Notes: generated from the sequence alone by a model not told the origin. A stretch of DNA of 64,000 bases from an uncultured Lachnospiraceae bacterium (GCA_910587085.1 CAJUMC010000005.1:1-64000); one strand, 5' to 3'; shown: positions 8,905 through 18,370, counted from the first letter of the stretch. Made by a program: numbers and translations.

Positions 8905-10947
8905 CTATTTCACCGGCATCGACACGTCGTAGATGGTCGTGCGCCAGTCTCCTTCTCCCTGCGAATAAACTGCCAGGAAGGTCCGCTCGATTACATCCTC
9001 TCGCACGGTATAGTTTCCGGACGTCCGGTTATCGTGATCTACAATAATATATCGGATATGATTTTCCTCCGTAAGCTGTCTTAACTCTTCCGGACTTTCC
9101 GCCTCGTACATTTGCTGTACAAGCCAGGCCCTCAGCTCGGTATCATACCCGGCCGACCAGGAAAAATACTGCCAGCCGTTAAACAGCATCGCCCCGCCGA
9201 GCACCACATTGTTCAGCGCGTAATTCGAAGTCAGGAAAATATCCTGCGCATCGGCGTTCTCCCGTATCCAGGCGGTAAGTTCGTCATTCACATCAAATTT
9301 GAGGTTGTTCTGCGCCGCATTCCGATTCAGCACAATCGCATATTCAAACACACCCGTAGCCGTCAGCAGCACGGTCAGCAGCACGGCAGCCGCGCGCGCT
9401 GACGCTTTTTTCCTGTCCCACAGCCTGGCAATCCCAAGCGCGGCCGGAATTCCCAGCAGCATCAGGGAAATCATAATATATTTGTGATTGACCGTAACAT
9501 CCGGCGTCAGCGAAACAAAAAACGAAAATGCAAACGGGGCGGCAAAGGCCGCCGTTGCACAGCGCCCTTCCGCGTTGGCTGCGACAAAAACTCCGGCCAC
9601 GACAAAGAGCACAAAACCGGTCAGGCGGAATACATAGTCGATCACGCCGAACACCGTCCTGTTTTCCGCGATAAAGCCGAACAGCAGCTCCGCCGTCACG
9701 GCGCTCCCGTCAATAAAAAACGCGCTCTGCAAAGCCGAGAGCAGGACGGCGAGTACGGCGGCAATCAGAAATTCCAGCCTGCGGTCGGAAACCGCCGCCA
9801 GGACAAAAAGCACAAGCAGCGCGGCAATGGTAACGGCCCCGTTCCAGAATGCCAGCGCACCGAGCAGCAGGCCGGCGCAGACCGCGCGGGTAACGCCTTT
9901 TTTTCCGCCGATGCTCCAGCCCTCTGCGCAGAACAGGCTCCTCTGAAAAAAGAAGCGGATATGCCCCCTGGAGCCTCTCCATTCTGCTCTGAGACGCCCG
10001 GCCGCCGCGTAAAGATGCGGCAGAAAGAGCATCAGCACAAACAGCAGCACACCCAGTGTAAACGCGAGATGCCTCTGGTTGCAGTACACATTCAGATTCC
10101 ACAGTCCCCAGTCCTCATGAGTTGTGTAGCCGACAAAGGAAGAGTGCTCAAAGAGTGCCTTCCAGAGATTGGTACCTGCCGGCAGCCCGCCGAGATAGCG
10201 GAATACGCTCGGCGACGAGCGGAACGCAAACAGCAGGCAGGCTACAAAACCGGCGGATTTTCTTGCCGTCAGCCGGGCCGCCAGGACGTAGAGCAGAGAA
10301 AAGGTGCTTACAAAGCCGATCAGACTCGGGACATTAAATGCATAATCCAGCCTCATCCCGAGAAATTCCAGGTTTCCTACAAGAAACTGGAACATAAAAT
10401 GATATTTGATGTCCTGTCCTGCAAAATGCGAATACGTTGTCGGGAAATTGTTGCCGCTTGAAAAAGAACGTATCATCCCAAGGTGCGGAGAAAAATCGCT
10501 GAACACCGAAAGGCCGACATAGAGCTGATTCCCCTCAATGCGGAAGGTCGTCCAGAACAGCCGGACGGATAGATAGAGCACAAGCAGCAGGAAAACAAGC
10601 TCTCCCCGCGAGAGCCTCAACCCCGGCTTCTCTGCCGTCAGCCGGTTCTTTTTCCCGCACAGATAAAGCACGAGCCCGCCGGTCAGGAAAAGCAGCATGG
10701 CTGCTGCATTCGCGATCCGCATGCCGTGCGCGGCGTTCCGCAGCAGATAGGAGGCAAAATACACAAACCAGGTCATCGGCAGCACGCCGAGATATACCCA
10801 GGCGGGCACAAGCAGAAAAAGACTGCTGATTTTCAGCTGTTTGCCGCTGAAGCTGATTTTCGTCAGCCCGCCAAGCCCCGAGAACAGCCTGCCGCAGAGG
10901 GCGCTTCCCCAGAAAACCGCAATTATCAGATAAAGCAAACCGATCAT
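8905..10947 (-). CDS. Large GT-C-like membrane protein
   Basis: A 680-residue protein with roughly a dozen hydrophobic segments and a soluble C-terminus of about 130 residues (NADAQDIFLTSNY, then IRYIIVDHDNRTSGNY). The segment IKYHFMFQFLVGNLEFLG aligns in position and pattern with the YYY segment of the DUF2298 protein at 4240, and both end in a domain that reads like a mobile luminal domain of GT-C transferases. Function is inferred as a lipid-linked sugar transferase or polymerase. Its ATG overlaps the stop of the AAA+ gene (ATGA), so the two are translationally coupled. Confidence 0.7.
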   Translation of the reverse strand: MIGLLYLIIAVFWGSALCGRLFSGLGGLTKISFSGKQLKISSLFLLVPAWVYLGVLPMTWFVYFASYLLRNAAHGMRIANAAAMLLFLTGGLVLYLCGKKNRLTAEKPGLRLSRGELVFLLLVLYLSVRLFWTTFRIEGNQLYVGLSVFSDFSPHLGMIRSFSSGNNFPTTYSHFAGQDIKYHFMFQFLVGNLEFLGMRLDYAFNVPSLIGFVSTFSLLYVLAARLTARKSAGFVACLLFAFRSSPSVFRYLGGLPAGTNLWKALFEHSSFVGYTTHEDWGLWNLNVYCNQRHLAFTLGVLLFVLMLFLPHLYAAAGRLRAEWRGSRGHIRFFFQRSLFCAEGWSIGGKKGVTRAVCAGLLLGALAFWNGAVTIAALLVLFVLAAVSDRRLEFLIAAVLAVLLSALQSAFFIDGSAVTAELLFGFIAENRTVFGVIDYVFRLTGFVLFVVAGVFVAANAEGRCATAAFAAPFAFSFFVSLTPDVTVNHKYIMISLMLLGIPAALGIARLWDRKKASARAAAVLLTVLLTATGVFEYAIVLNRNAAQNNLKFDVNDELTAWIRENADAQDIFLTSNYALNNVVLGGAMLFNGWQYFSWSAGYDTELRAWLVQQMYEAESPEELRQLTEENHIRYIIVDHDNRTSGNYTVREDVIERTFLAVYSQGEGDWRTTIYDVSMPVK

Positions 10948-12953
10948 ACGTTTCTTCCGTCTCCTTTGTTCAAGAAATCACAGTCAGCCTCAAGCAGCTC
11001 GGAAAGCTGCTCCTTTGTCGGCCTCTCGTAGCCGATCACCCGGTCGGCCTGGGCGGACACCATTTTTTCAAAAAGATTCCGGATTCCGCGCGCATTTCCG
11101 AATTCCCGCCGCCGCCCTTCGTCCATTGCTTCCAGATAGCGCTCCACAGCCTCCCGCGCACCCTTATCCAGCGTGAATCCGGCCTTGCCGGCCATTTTTC
11201 CAAGAATTTCTAGCAGCTCGCTGTCTCCGTAATCCGGGAACTCGATAAATTTATTAAATCTTGAAATCAATCCGGTATTGGATTTCAGGAATTGCTCCAT
11301 CTCCCGCGTGTAGCCCGCCACAATGACGACCAGATCCTCCCGGTAATCCTCCATCAGCTTGACCAGCGTATCAATTGCCTCTCCGCCGAAATCATTGCCG
11401 CCCTGCGCGGTGCACAGCGTATATGCCTCGTCGATAAACAGCACTCCGCCCTTCGCTCTGTCCACAACCTCGCGCACCTTCAGCGCCGTCTGGCCGACAT
11501 AGCCTGCCACAAGTCCCGAGCGGTCGGTTTCCGTCATTGTACCGCGGCTTAAAATCCCAAGCTCGCGGTAGATCTCGCCGATCAGCCTGGCAACCGTCGT
11601 TTTTCCGGTTCCGGGGCTCCCTGTAAAAACCATGTGGTAGGACATCGGCATGCCAGGCAGATGATATGCCTCCCTCATCTTCCGGACGCGGATCAGGTTG
11701 ATCAGGGAATGAATCTCGGATTTCACGCCCTTCAGTCCGGTCAGCTCCTCCAGCTGGACGACAATCTTGTCCAGACGCTTCGCGCGGTAGGCCCGGATTG
11801 CCTCGGCCGTCTCTTCGTCCCGCGCCCTTCGCTTTTCCTCCTCCGTGCGCAGGAAGGCTTCCTCATCCTGCTCCGGTTCGGCCGCCAGTACGGGAATGTC
11901 CGGCTCTGCCGTCTGCACGGCATCCGTCCGGCAATCGGTCCTGTTCCGGCGACCGAACGGATCATAAGCGGTAATGTCCTCTTTGCCGGATACCGCCTCC
12001 TGGCCTAGCACTTCCCCGGAATCAGCCGGTCCGATGCTTTCTGCGGGATCGTTCCCGGCGGTCAGTTCCCCGCTGTCTGCAGAATAATCCTGATCTGCCG
12101 GTTTCCCGACGGAAGACAGAGCATGTTCGCTGTCCGCAGGATATTCTCTCCCTGCCGGTTCTTCGCTGTCCGCAGGATATTCTTCCCCTGCCGGTTCTTC
12201 ACCATCCGCGGGCTCTGCCTCCGCTGGTTCCCTGCCGACCGCGGCGGAATCCTCCGCATTTTCGGCCGGCATGGCCGCCGCTTCAGCTTTCCTCTCCTGC
12301 GGCGCGCGCTCCTCGATAAACAGCGCCTCCCGCTTGTAACGGACAAAATCCTCACCGGCCTGCTTGAGCTGCTCCGTATTGGTTTCCAGCTCTCCCATAC
12401 ATATCTTGCGGAAAATATATTTCTCATCCACGCACGCACCGCGCATATTTGCATTCTGAACAAACGCCTGAATGCGCCCGTAGTACTCCCGGATAAACCG
12501 CGTCATCGCCGCGTCCCGCCGCCCGTTCAGGTAGGTCATGGAAAACAGGATGTTGAGCAGCGCGTCAAAAAACAGCCCCGTCATGCTGCTGTGATTCTCC
12601 ACATCCCTGAGGCTGCACAGCTGCAGCAGGATGGGCGGAGCCATGACAAGCTTTCTCGCTTCGTCAGCACACTCTCCGGTAATCCCCTCCGCCTCATCGA
12701 TCCGGAACGGGTTGTCCTCCGGCAGCTGCGCGATCATGGCGATTGTGCCGGCGTCCTCCGCTCCTATGCACAGAGCCAGCTGCACAAGCATCGCCTGGAC
12801 GTACAGCGCCAGAAAATCGTGAATGCGCCGCTTGAGTATCTCCCGAGGCTGCTGCCAGTAGCCCTCCTCCTCCAGAAGGGAGCAGTATTGCAGCAGTATC
12901 CGGTAATTGTCCCCGGCAATGCGGTTCAGTTTTTCATTTGGATAGGTGTGCAT
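10944..12953 (-). CDS. AAA+ ATPase, SpoVK/CbbX-like
   Basis: A 669-residue protein: a helical N-terminal region (1-220), an acidic Glu/Ala/Pro-rich linker (about 220-370) with imperfect 12-residue repeats of the EEPAG-EYPADS type, and one CbbX/SpoVK-type AAA+ domain (about 400-660). Walker A is GSPGTGKTT near residue 445, Walker B GVLFIDEA near 505, and SRFN near 570 is a candidate arginine-finger region. Such proteins are hexameric remodellers; SpoVK acts in sporulation and related forms accompany secretion systems. The ATG at 12953 is chosen for AGGAAGG just upstream. Coupling to a glycosyltransferase-like gene is unusual, and the partner is unknown. Confidence 0.8.
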   Translation of the reverse strand: MHTYPNEKLNRIAGDNYRILLQYCSLLEEEGYWQQPREILKRRIHDFLALYVQAMLVQLALCIGAEDAGTIAMIAQLPEDNPFRIDEAEGITGECADEARKLVMAPPILLQLCSLRDVENHSSMTGLFFDALLNILFSMTYLNGRRDAAMTRFIREYYGRIQAFVQNANMRGACVDEKYIFRKICMGELETNTEQLKQAGEDFVRYKREALFIEERAPQERKAEAAAMPAENAEDSAAVGREPAEAEPADGEEPAGEEYPADSEEPAGREYPADSEHALSSVGKPADQDYSADSGELTAGNDPAESIGPADSGEVLGQEAVSGKEDITAYDPFGRRNRTDCRTDAVQTAEPDIPVLAAEPEQDEEAFLRTEEEKRRARDEETAEAIRAYRAKRLDKIVVQLEELTGLKGVKSEIHSLINLIRVRKMREAYHLPGMPMSYHMVFTGSPGTGKTTVARLIGEIYRELGILSRGTMTETDRSGLVAGYVGQTALKVREVVDRAKGGVLFIDEAYTLCTAQGGNDFGGEAIDTLVKLMEDYREDLVVIVAGYTREMEQFLKSNTGLISRFNKFIEFPDYGDSELLEILGKMAGKAGFTLDKGAREAVERYLEAMDEGRRREFGNARGIRNLFEKMVSAQADRVIGYERPTKEQLSELLEADCDFLNKGDGRNV

Positions 12954-12977
12954 CTGCCCTTCCTCTCTGTCAGCAAC

Positions 12978-13011
12978 CATAACTTATCTGATATCATTAC
13001 TTATCTGATAT
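12978..13011 (-). repeat. 17-bp direct repeat upstream of AAA+ gene
   Basis: Two adjacent 17-bp copies (ATATCAGATAAGTAATG, the second with one T for A) sit 25 nt upstream of the AAA+ start. Adjacent direct copies at this position could bind a regulator, but no clear -35 and -10 pair was found. Confidence 0.5.
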
Positions 13012-13055
13012 ATCCTATCACACTTCCAGCCGTGCCGCAACTGATTTTTCGGGGG

Positions 13056-15080
13056 TTAAGCCCCGGAATGCCCTTCTCTCATTCCCGCCGGAAAGCAGGA
13101 AAAGGCCCGCTCCGCCTCCTCATCCGAGAGCGAATCGACGGCAGCGCCGGCCGCCGTCAGAACCTTTGCATCCTGATAGATGTCCGCCAGCACAAACTGC
13201 AGCTCGCCGCTCTGGCGCACGCCGAACACATCCCCCGGCCCGCGCAGCTTCAGATCCTCCTGCGCGATAAAAAAGCCGTCGTTCGAGCGGTTCATAATCT
13301 CCAGCCGCTCTCTTGCGCGCTCGCTGTCCGAGCCGTTTACAAAAATGCAGTAGGACTGCGCCGCCCCCCGCCCCACACGGCCCCTGAGCTGATGCAGCTG
13401 CGCCAGCCCGAACCGCTCCGCATCCTCGATCATCATAACGGTCGCGTTCGGCACATTTACGCCGACCTCCACGACCGTTGTCGATACCAGCACCTGGATC
13501 TCCCCCCGCGCAAACCGCTCCATAATCTCATTTTTCAGCGACGGCTTCATTTTCCCGTGCAGGGAAGCGACGGTGATATCCGGCGAAATCGCCTCCGAGA
13601 GCTTCTGCGTATACTCTGTCACGTTCTCCGCCTCAACCTCCTCGCTTTCCTCGACCATCGGGCAGATTATGTAGGCCTGATGCCCCTCCGCCGTCTGCTT
13701 TTCGATAAACCGGTACGCCGTGCCCCGGCTGGAGGTATTCACAACGCAGTTTTTGATCGGAAGCCGCTCCGCCGGAAGCTCGGTGAGCTGGGAAACATCT
13801 AGGTCGCCGTACAGCACAATGGCGAGTGTCCGAGGGATCGGCGTCGCGCTCATAACAAGCACATGCGGACTTGTCCCCTTCCCGGCCAGGCTCTCCCTCT
13901 GCCGGACGCCGAAACGGTGCTGCTCATCCGTTACGACAAGCGCCAGCCGGTCATAGACAGCCTTCTCCTGGATCAGCGCGTGGGTGCCGACAATCACATC
14001 CTCCTCATGGGCGGCGATCCGCGCGCAGGTCTTTTTTTTCTCCGCTGCGGTCATGGCCCCGGTCAGCAGGCACACGCGGATTCCGAGCGGCTCAAGCAGC
14101 GCCGTGATTGACTCGTAATGCTGTCTGGCCAGCACTTCGGTGGGCGCCATAATACAGCCCTGATACCCGCAGCCGGCAGCCAGCAGCAGCGCATAGACTG
14201 CCAGGATCGTTTTCCCGGAGCCGACATCCCCCTGGATCAGACGGCTCATCACATAAGGTCCTGTCATATCGCGCCGGATCTCCTCCGCCACCTTCTTCTG
14301 GCCTTCTGTCGGCTCAAAAGGCAGCCGCCTCCAGAGCTCGCGGCAGAGCTCTGGCTCCTTTAAGGAAAAGGGATTTTTTTCCAGTTTCCGTGTCTGCTTC
14401 ACTCTGCGCATCTGCAGCAGAAAAAGAAAGAACTCGTCAAATACCAGCCTTCTTCTCGCATCCGCCAGCGTTTCCCGCGATTTCGGAAAATGGATCTCCC
14501 GCAGCGCCGAAACTCTGGAAATCAGACGGTTTTCCTTTGCAATTTTTTTCGGAAGAAATTCCTCCGGCATCCTCACCTGCCCGAGCGCCTGATCGGCCGC
14601 TTTCTGCAGCGTCCGATTGGTAAGTCCCTCCGTCAGCGGGTAGACCGGCTGCAGAACGTTCAGAAGCCGCCGGTACTCCTCCCTTTGAAAGATCTTTGGC
14701 TGATCCATAACAAGAGCATCGTTCTTCCGCACAAGCTTTCCCCGGAAAATATAGTGGATGCCGCGCTTGAGCATGCTCTTCAGATAAACCTGATTAAACC
14801 AGGTCAGTTTCAGAGAACCGCTCGCATCCTGTACGGTGCAGGTAACAATCTGCAGTCCCCCGAGCCGCTTTACCTCAACAAACGACGCAATACCCGCCTC
14901 GACGGCAGCGAGCTGCCCCTCCCGCAGATCCCGGATCGGAACGGGCAGTTCGTATACCTCATAGCTGCGCGGATAATGCACAATAAGATCGCCCACCGTA
15001 AAAATCCCGAGCTTTGTGAGCGTCTGCGCCGTTTTCTCCCCGATCCCCTTAATCTTCCTTACCGAATCCTCCAGTTCCAA
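13056..15080 (-). CDS. recG: ATP-dependent DNA helicase RecG
   Basis: A 674-residue helicase that reverses stalled replication forks and processes Holliday junctions. An N-terminal wedge/OB domain (LREGQLAAVEAGIAS) precedes the helicase core: Walker A GDVGSGKT near residue 288, DEQHRFG near 385, SATPIPRT soon after, and QLRGRVGRG near 565. The start is taken as TTG at 15080 because GGGGG sits 8 nt upstream and the resulting length and beginning (MELEDSVRKIKGIGEK) fit RecG; the open frame to 15260 adds an Arg/Cys-rich segment unlike the family. It lies downstream of yloV, the usual Firmicutes order. The 217 bp between the two genes hold nothing I recognise. Confidence 0.92.
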   Translation of the reverse strand: MELEDSVRKIKGIGEKTAQTLTKLGIFTVGDLIVHYPRSYEVYELPVPIRDLREGQLAAVEAGIASFVEVKRLGGLQIVTCTVQDASGSLKLTWFNQVYLKSMLKRGIHYIFRGKLVRKNDALVMDQPKIFQREEYRRLLNVLQPVYPLTEGLTNRTLQKAADQALGQVRMPEEFLPKKIAKENRLISRVSALREIHFPKSRETLADARRRLVFDEFFLFLLQMRRVKQTRKLEKNPFSLKEPELCRELWRRLPFEPTEGQKKVAEEIRRDMTGPYVMSRLIQGDVGSGKTILAVYALLLAAGCGYQGCIMAPTEVLARQHYESITALLEPLGIRVCLLTGAMTAAEKKKTCARIAAHEEDVIVGTHALIQEKAVYDRLALVVTDEQHRFGVRQRESLAGKGTSPHVLVMSATPIPRTLAIVLYGDLDVSQLTELPAERLPIKNCVVNTSSRGTAYRFIEKQTAEGHQAYIICPMVEESEEVEAENVTEYTQKLSEAISPDITVASLHGKMKPSLKNEIMERFARGEIQVLVSTTVVEVGVNVPNATVMMIEDAERFGLAQLHQLRGRVGRGAAQSYCIFVNGSDSERARERLEIMNRSNDGFFIAQEDLKLRGPGDVFGVRQSGELQFVLADIYQDAKVLTAAGAAVDSLSDEEAERAFSCFPAGMREGHSGA

Positions 15081-15297
15081 ACCGTTATCCCCCTTAAGCT
15101 TTGCGTCAATCACAATTTTCCGCGCAGTGCAGACAGCGCCGCCCCGCCGCCTGCAGGGCAATGCGCAGCTTTCTTTCCCCTGCAACGGAAAAGCTGTCGC
15201 ACCGCGCGCAACAGCTTTCTGCAATCCGTTCTCTTTATCCCTGTATTCCGCGGAGCTCATCCCCGGAAAGACTCAGGCCGCATCTTTTTGTGCCCTC

Positions 15298-17016
15298 CTA
15301 TTCCACAGAAAGCACATAATAGTAGATCGGCTGGCCGCCCTCATGCACCTCCACATCAACGTTCGGATATTCCTCCATAATGCGGGACGAAAGCTCCTCC
15401 GCCTGCTCCTCCGTCGTCCCCTCTCCGTAGTACAGGCTGATCAGTTCGGAATTCCGGTCCGTCATTTCGCGGATCAGAGCGAGTGTGGTTTCGGTTATAT
15501 CGCTTCCGACGGCGAGAATCGTCTTATCATCCAGGCCCATAATATCTCCCTGACGTATCTCCTTGCCGTCGATGCTTGTATCGCGGACTGCATAAGTTAC
15601 CTGGCCGGAGCGCACCGCCTGCATCCCCTCGGTCATGAATTTTTCATTTTCTTCCGCGGATTTATCGTATACATAATTGATCATCGCCGCAATTCCCTGC
15701 GGAACCGTTTTTGACGGGATAACGATAATCTGCTTATCTTCCGTCAGCGCCTTCGCCTGGTTTGCCGCCAGAATGATATTGCTGTTGTTCGGCAGAATAA
15801 ATACGGTATCAGCGTTTACCCGGCCGATGGCGTTGAGCATATCCTCCGTGCTCGGATTCATGGTCTGGCCGCCCTCAATCAGGCAGTCTACCCCGAGTCC
15901 GCGGAAAATCTCATTGATGCCGCGGCCGATGGAAACCGCCACGAAGCCGACCGGCTTTCTCGGCTCGAGAGGCTTCTGCATCTGCTCGGCCTGAGCCTCC
16001 TTATCTGTTCCGGCTGTTTCCTGCTTCCGGAGCGCCGCCTGTTTTTCGGCCTCCAAAATCACCTTCTCGTTATGCTCCTCGCGCATGTTGTCAATTTTCA
16101 TTTTTGTGAGGGAACCGTACGTCAATGCTCTCTGGATGGCAAGTCCCGGATCATTGGTATGTACGTGAACCTTCACGACATCCTCATCCGACACCACTAC
16201 AATGGAATCACCGATGGACTCGAGGAACGCCTTAAAATCGAGCTCCATGTCCATGGAAAATTCCTTCTCCAGCATAACGATAAATTCGGTGCAGTACCCG
16301 AACTTGATATCCGCTGTCGCAATGCTCTCCGTACTGACGGCTCCCGCCGTCTCCGGGGCCGTTCGAACCGGCTTTTCCGCCGGCTGGAATGCGACCTCCT
16401 TGCCGAGCATCGCATCGTAGGCGCCGCGCATTACCTCCAGCAGTCCCTGGCCGCCGGAATCCACCACGCCGGCCTCCTTCAGAACCGGAAGCAGCTCCGG
16501 CGTATACGCAAGAACCTCCTCCATGCGACGGATTACCTCGGCTCCGAAATATTCCAGATCCTCTGTCTCCGCCGCCAGCTCCGCCGCGCGCTCCGCGCCT
16601 CCCTTGGCCACGGTGAGGATGGTTCCCTCCTTCGGCTTCATAACCGCCTTGTACGCCGTCTCCACGGCTTTGCGGAATGCGCTCGCCATCACGGTCACGT
16701 TGATTTTATCGTATTCCCGCACTTCCTTCGTGAAACCGCGGAACAGCTGAGAAAGGATAACACCGGAATTGCCCCGCGCGCCGCGCAGGGAACCGGAGGA
16801 AATTGCCTTTGCCAGAGCCTTCATATCAGGCTCCTCGACGGCGCTCACCTCTTTCGCCGCAGACATGATCGTCAGGGTCATATTGGTACCGGTATCGCCG
16901 TCCGGCACCGGAAACACATTCAGCTCGTTGATATATTCCTTCTTTGCCTCGATGCTCTGCGCTCCCGCAAGAAACATTTTCCGAAGCAGCGCTACATCAA
17001 TCGTAGTTAAACTCAC
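15298..17016 (-). CDS. yloV: DAK2/DhaL fusion protein YloV (FakA-like)
   Basis: A 572-residue protein with an N-terminal DhaL domain (residues 1-200, ADP/Mg site in NVFPVPDGDTGTNM and SLRGARGNSGVILSQ) and a C-terminal DegV-like domain with an FVAVSIGRGINEIF strand and ILPNNSNI. This is the architecture of FakA, the kinase subunit that phosphorylates fatty acids held by FakB proteins for membrane lipid synthesis. Start is GTG at 17016 with GGAGG 9 nt upstream. It follows yloU by 20 nt and precedes recG, a conserved Firmicutes arrangement. Confidence 0.9.
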   Translation of the reverse strand: MSLTTIDVALLRKMFLAGAQSIEAKKEYINELNVFPVPDGDTGTNMTLTIMSAAKEVSAVEEPDMKALAKAISSGSLRGARGNSGVILSQLFRGFTKEVREYDKINVTVMASAFRKAVETAYKAVMKPKEGTILTVAKGGAERAAELAAETEDLEYFGAEVIRRMEEVLAYTPELLPVLKEAGVVDSGGQGLLEVMRGAYDAMLGKEVAFQPAEKPVRTAPETAGAVSTESIATADIKFGYCTEFIVMLEKEFSMDMELDFKAFLESIGDSIVVVSDEDVVKVHVHTNDPGLAIQRALTYGSLTKMKIDNMREEHNEKVILEAEKQAALRKQETAGTDKEAQAEQMQKPLEPRKPVGFVAVSIGRGINEIFRGLGVDCLIEGGQTMNPSTEDMLNAIGRVNADTVFILPNNSNIILAANQAKALTEDKQIIVIPSKTVPQGIAAMINYVYDKSAEENEKFMTEGMQAVRSGQVTYAVRDTSIDGKEIRQGDIMGLDDKTILAVGSDITETTLALIREMTDRNSELISLYYGEGTTEEQAEELSSRIMEEYPNVDVEVHEGGQPIYYYVLSVE

Positions 17017-17036
17017 CTGTCTGTTCCTCCTTCAGC

Positions 17037-17396
17037 TTAATCAATCACACGGACGCCCTCAACAAAAATGTTGATTTTTGCGACCTGCAGTCCGGCAAGC
17101 TCTTCAATCTTGTATTTCACGTTGCTGATCAGATTCTCGGCAACCGCGGAAATACTTACGCCGTAAGATACAATAATATGAAGATCAATCGTGATTTTGT
17201 TATCCTCCAGAGCAACGCCGACGCCGTGCGTCAGATTGTCCCGCCGAAGCAGCTTAACAAGCCCGTCCTTCATGCTGATGGATGCCATGCCCACAACCCC
17301 GAAGCATTCCACCGCGCAGGAACCCGCATATTTCGCCACGACTGCGGTGTCAATTTCTATCTCGCCAAGACCGGTATGCATCGTTCCGTTATTCAT
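17037..17396 (-). CDS. yloU: Asp23/Gls24 family protein YloU
   Basis: A 119-residue Asp23/Gls24 (DUF322) protein, typically a small envelope-stress protein at the inner face of the membrane. The conserved features are the N-terminal GEIEIDTAVVAKYAG, the VVGMAS centre and the C-terminal IKIEELAGLQVAKINIFVEGV-like segment. The start has AGGAGGG 6 nt upstream. It is the first gene of the yloU-yloV-recG group. Confidence 0.92.
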   Translation of the reverse strand: MNNGTMHTGLGEIEIDTAVVAKYAGSCAVECFGVVGMASISMKDGLVKLLRRDNLTHGVGVALEDNKITIDLHIIVSYGVSISAVAENLISNVKYKIEELAGLQVAKINIFVEGVRVID

Positions 17397-17575
17397 AGAT
17401 AACCCTCCTGTCTATATTTTATTCTTCCGTTCTGCGGAAATAATAACCCTGTAAAAACCCGGCGGAGCAGACGTCCAAAGCGATGCCGCCCACGCCGCCG
17501 CTTCTCCTATGTTCCATAGCCGGATTCCGGATCCGTCCCGCCTGCGTTGCAGCAGACGGACTCCGCCCTTCGCAA

Positions 17576-17585
17576 ACATTATACC
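17576..17585 (-). promoter_or_regulatory. Extended -10 element upstream of yloU
   Basis: On the minus strand GGTATAATGT places a perfect TATAAT at 17578-17583 about 180 nt before yloU; the -35 region is only T-rich. Apart from this, 17397-17838 shows no supported gene on the minus strand, and one small gene begins at 17839 on the plus strand. Confidence 0.4.
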
Positions 17586-17838
17586 CCATTATGAGAAAAA
17601 AGAAAACCGCTTTTTCCTTTTTTATTATTGATTTACATTTTCTTACATAAAGTTCTTCCTGCCCGAAGACCGTCCCATGCCCTGCTCCCGTTCCGATCTT
17701 TGTTATTTTACTGTTCCCGTTCCGCACCGCTTTTCATCCGTCGCTTCGAACGGTTTTCCCGCATTTTTTCATCCGTCCCGGAACAATCCGCAGGCGCCGC
17801 CATATAATATATAAAGGCCCTGATCGCGGGAGAAGCCC

Positions 17839-17979
17839 ATGAAACGCATGATTGGTTTTATCTTGTTCTGGATCGCTGTGGGCATGACTATCATGCTTTT
17901 CATAAGCAGCGGGTTCTTTGCCATTTTTCTGATTGTGGTATGCTTTCTGCTGAGCTACCATCTGTTCACGGACTGCTGA
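17839..17979 (+). CDS. 46-residue single-span membrane protein
   Basis: A short gene of 46 codons. The protein begins MKRMIGFILFWIAVGM and is almost entirely hydrophobic, with two closely spaced membrane stretches and a C-terminal FTDC. A GGGAGAAG site precedes the ATG, a TATAAT lies about 30 nt upstream (17803-17808), and a terminator hairpin follows the stop by 20 nt, so it forms a complete unit. I do not know its function; small hydrophobic proteins of this type often modulate membrane complexes. It is convergent with rpmB. Confidence 0.65.
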   Translation: MKRMIGFILFWIAVGMTIMLFISSGFFAIFLIVVCFLLSYHLFTDC

Positions 17980-17997
17980 GGCGCTGCGCGCACGCAA

Positions 17998-18032
17998 AAA
18001 GGGTGCCATCTCTGACACCCTTCCCGTTTTTT
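17998..18032. terminator. Bidirectional terminator between small gene and rpmB
   Basis: AAGGGTG and CACCCTT form a 7-bp stem. A T-run (18027-18032) follows on the plus strand after CCCG, and the A-run at 17996-18000 gives a U-run to the minus-strand rpmB transcript. Confidence 0.8.
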
Positions 18033-18044
18033 CGTATATACCGA

Positions 18045-18242
18045 TTATGCGCGCTCCACTCTGCCGGCTCTCAGGCAGGCGGTGCAGACGTACATTCTCT
18101 GCGTTCCCCCGTTGACCTTCACCTTGACATGCTTCAGGTTGGACTTCCACATTCTGTTGGCTCTTCTGCTCAACTGGCTTCTGGTATGACTCAGCCGGGA
18201 ACCCCACAGGGAAGCTTTATCGCATACTGCACACTTTGCCAT
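18045..18242 (-). CDS. rpmB: 50S ribosomal protein L28
   Basis: A 65-residue basic ribosomal protein. It begins MAKCAVCDKASLWGSRLSHT and ends with YVCTACLRAGRVERA, so both CxxC pairs of the zinc-containing (C+) form are present. The start at 18242 has AGGAGG 9 nt upstream; a longer open frame to 18320 has no support. A good promoter (TTGCAA, 17 bp, TAAAAT) lies upstream and a terminator downstream, so the gene is transcribed alone. Confidence 0.95.
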   Translation of the reverse strand: MAKCAVCDKASLWGSRLSHTRSQLSRRANRMWKSNLKHVKVKVNGGTQRMYVCTACLRAGRVERA

Positions 18243-18341
18243 GAATAAACACCTCCTCATATAAAAAATCAGGTCACAGCCCGTGCAAGCAAGTCCTTTG
18301 CAAGAAACTGTTTCTTTCACACCTGACCTGCAACAAACGCT

Positions 18342-18370
18342 ATTTTAACAGAAAACAGACAATTTTGCAA
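18342..18370 (-). promoter_or_regulatory. rpmB promoter
   Basis: On the minus strand TTGCAA (18365-18370) and TAAAAT (18342-18347) are separated by exactly 17 bp, about 100 nt before the rpmB start. Confidence 0.65.

Noticed and set aside
8691..9047. Plus-strand Phe/Ser/Leu-rich frame
   Set aside because: It is a translation of the homopyrimidine repeat and the antisense of a real gene end.
12123..13802. 559-codon plus-strand open frame
   Set aside because: It is antisense to the AAA+ and recG genes and spans their boundary; its repetitive start mirrors the linker repeats.
15081..15260. N-terminal extension of recG
   Set aside because: The added 60 residues are Arg/Cys-rich and unlike RecG; the TTG at 15080 has a good ribosome site and gives the expected length.
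17419..17727. 102-codon minus-strand frame upstream of yloU
   Set aside because: No ribosome site, and the yloU -10 element lies inside it.
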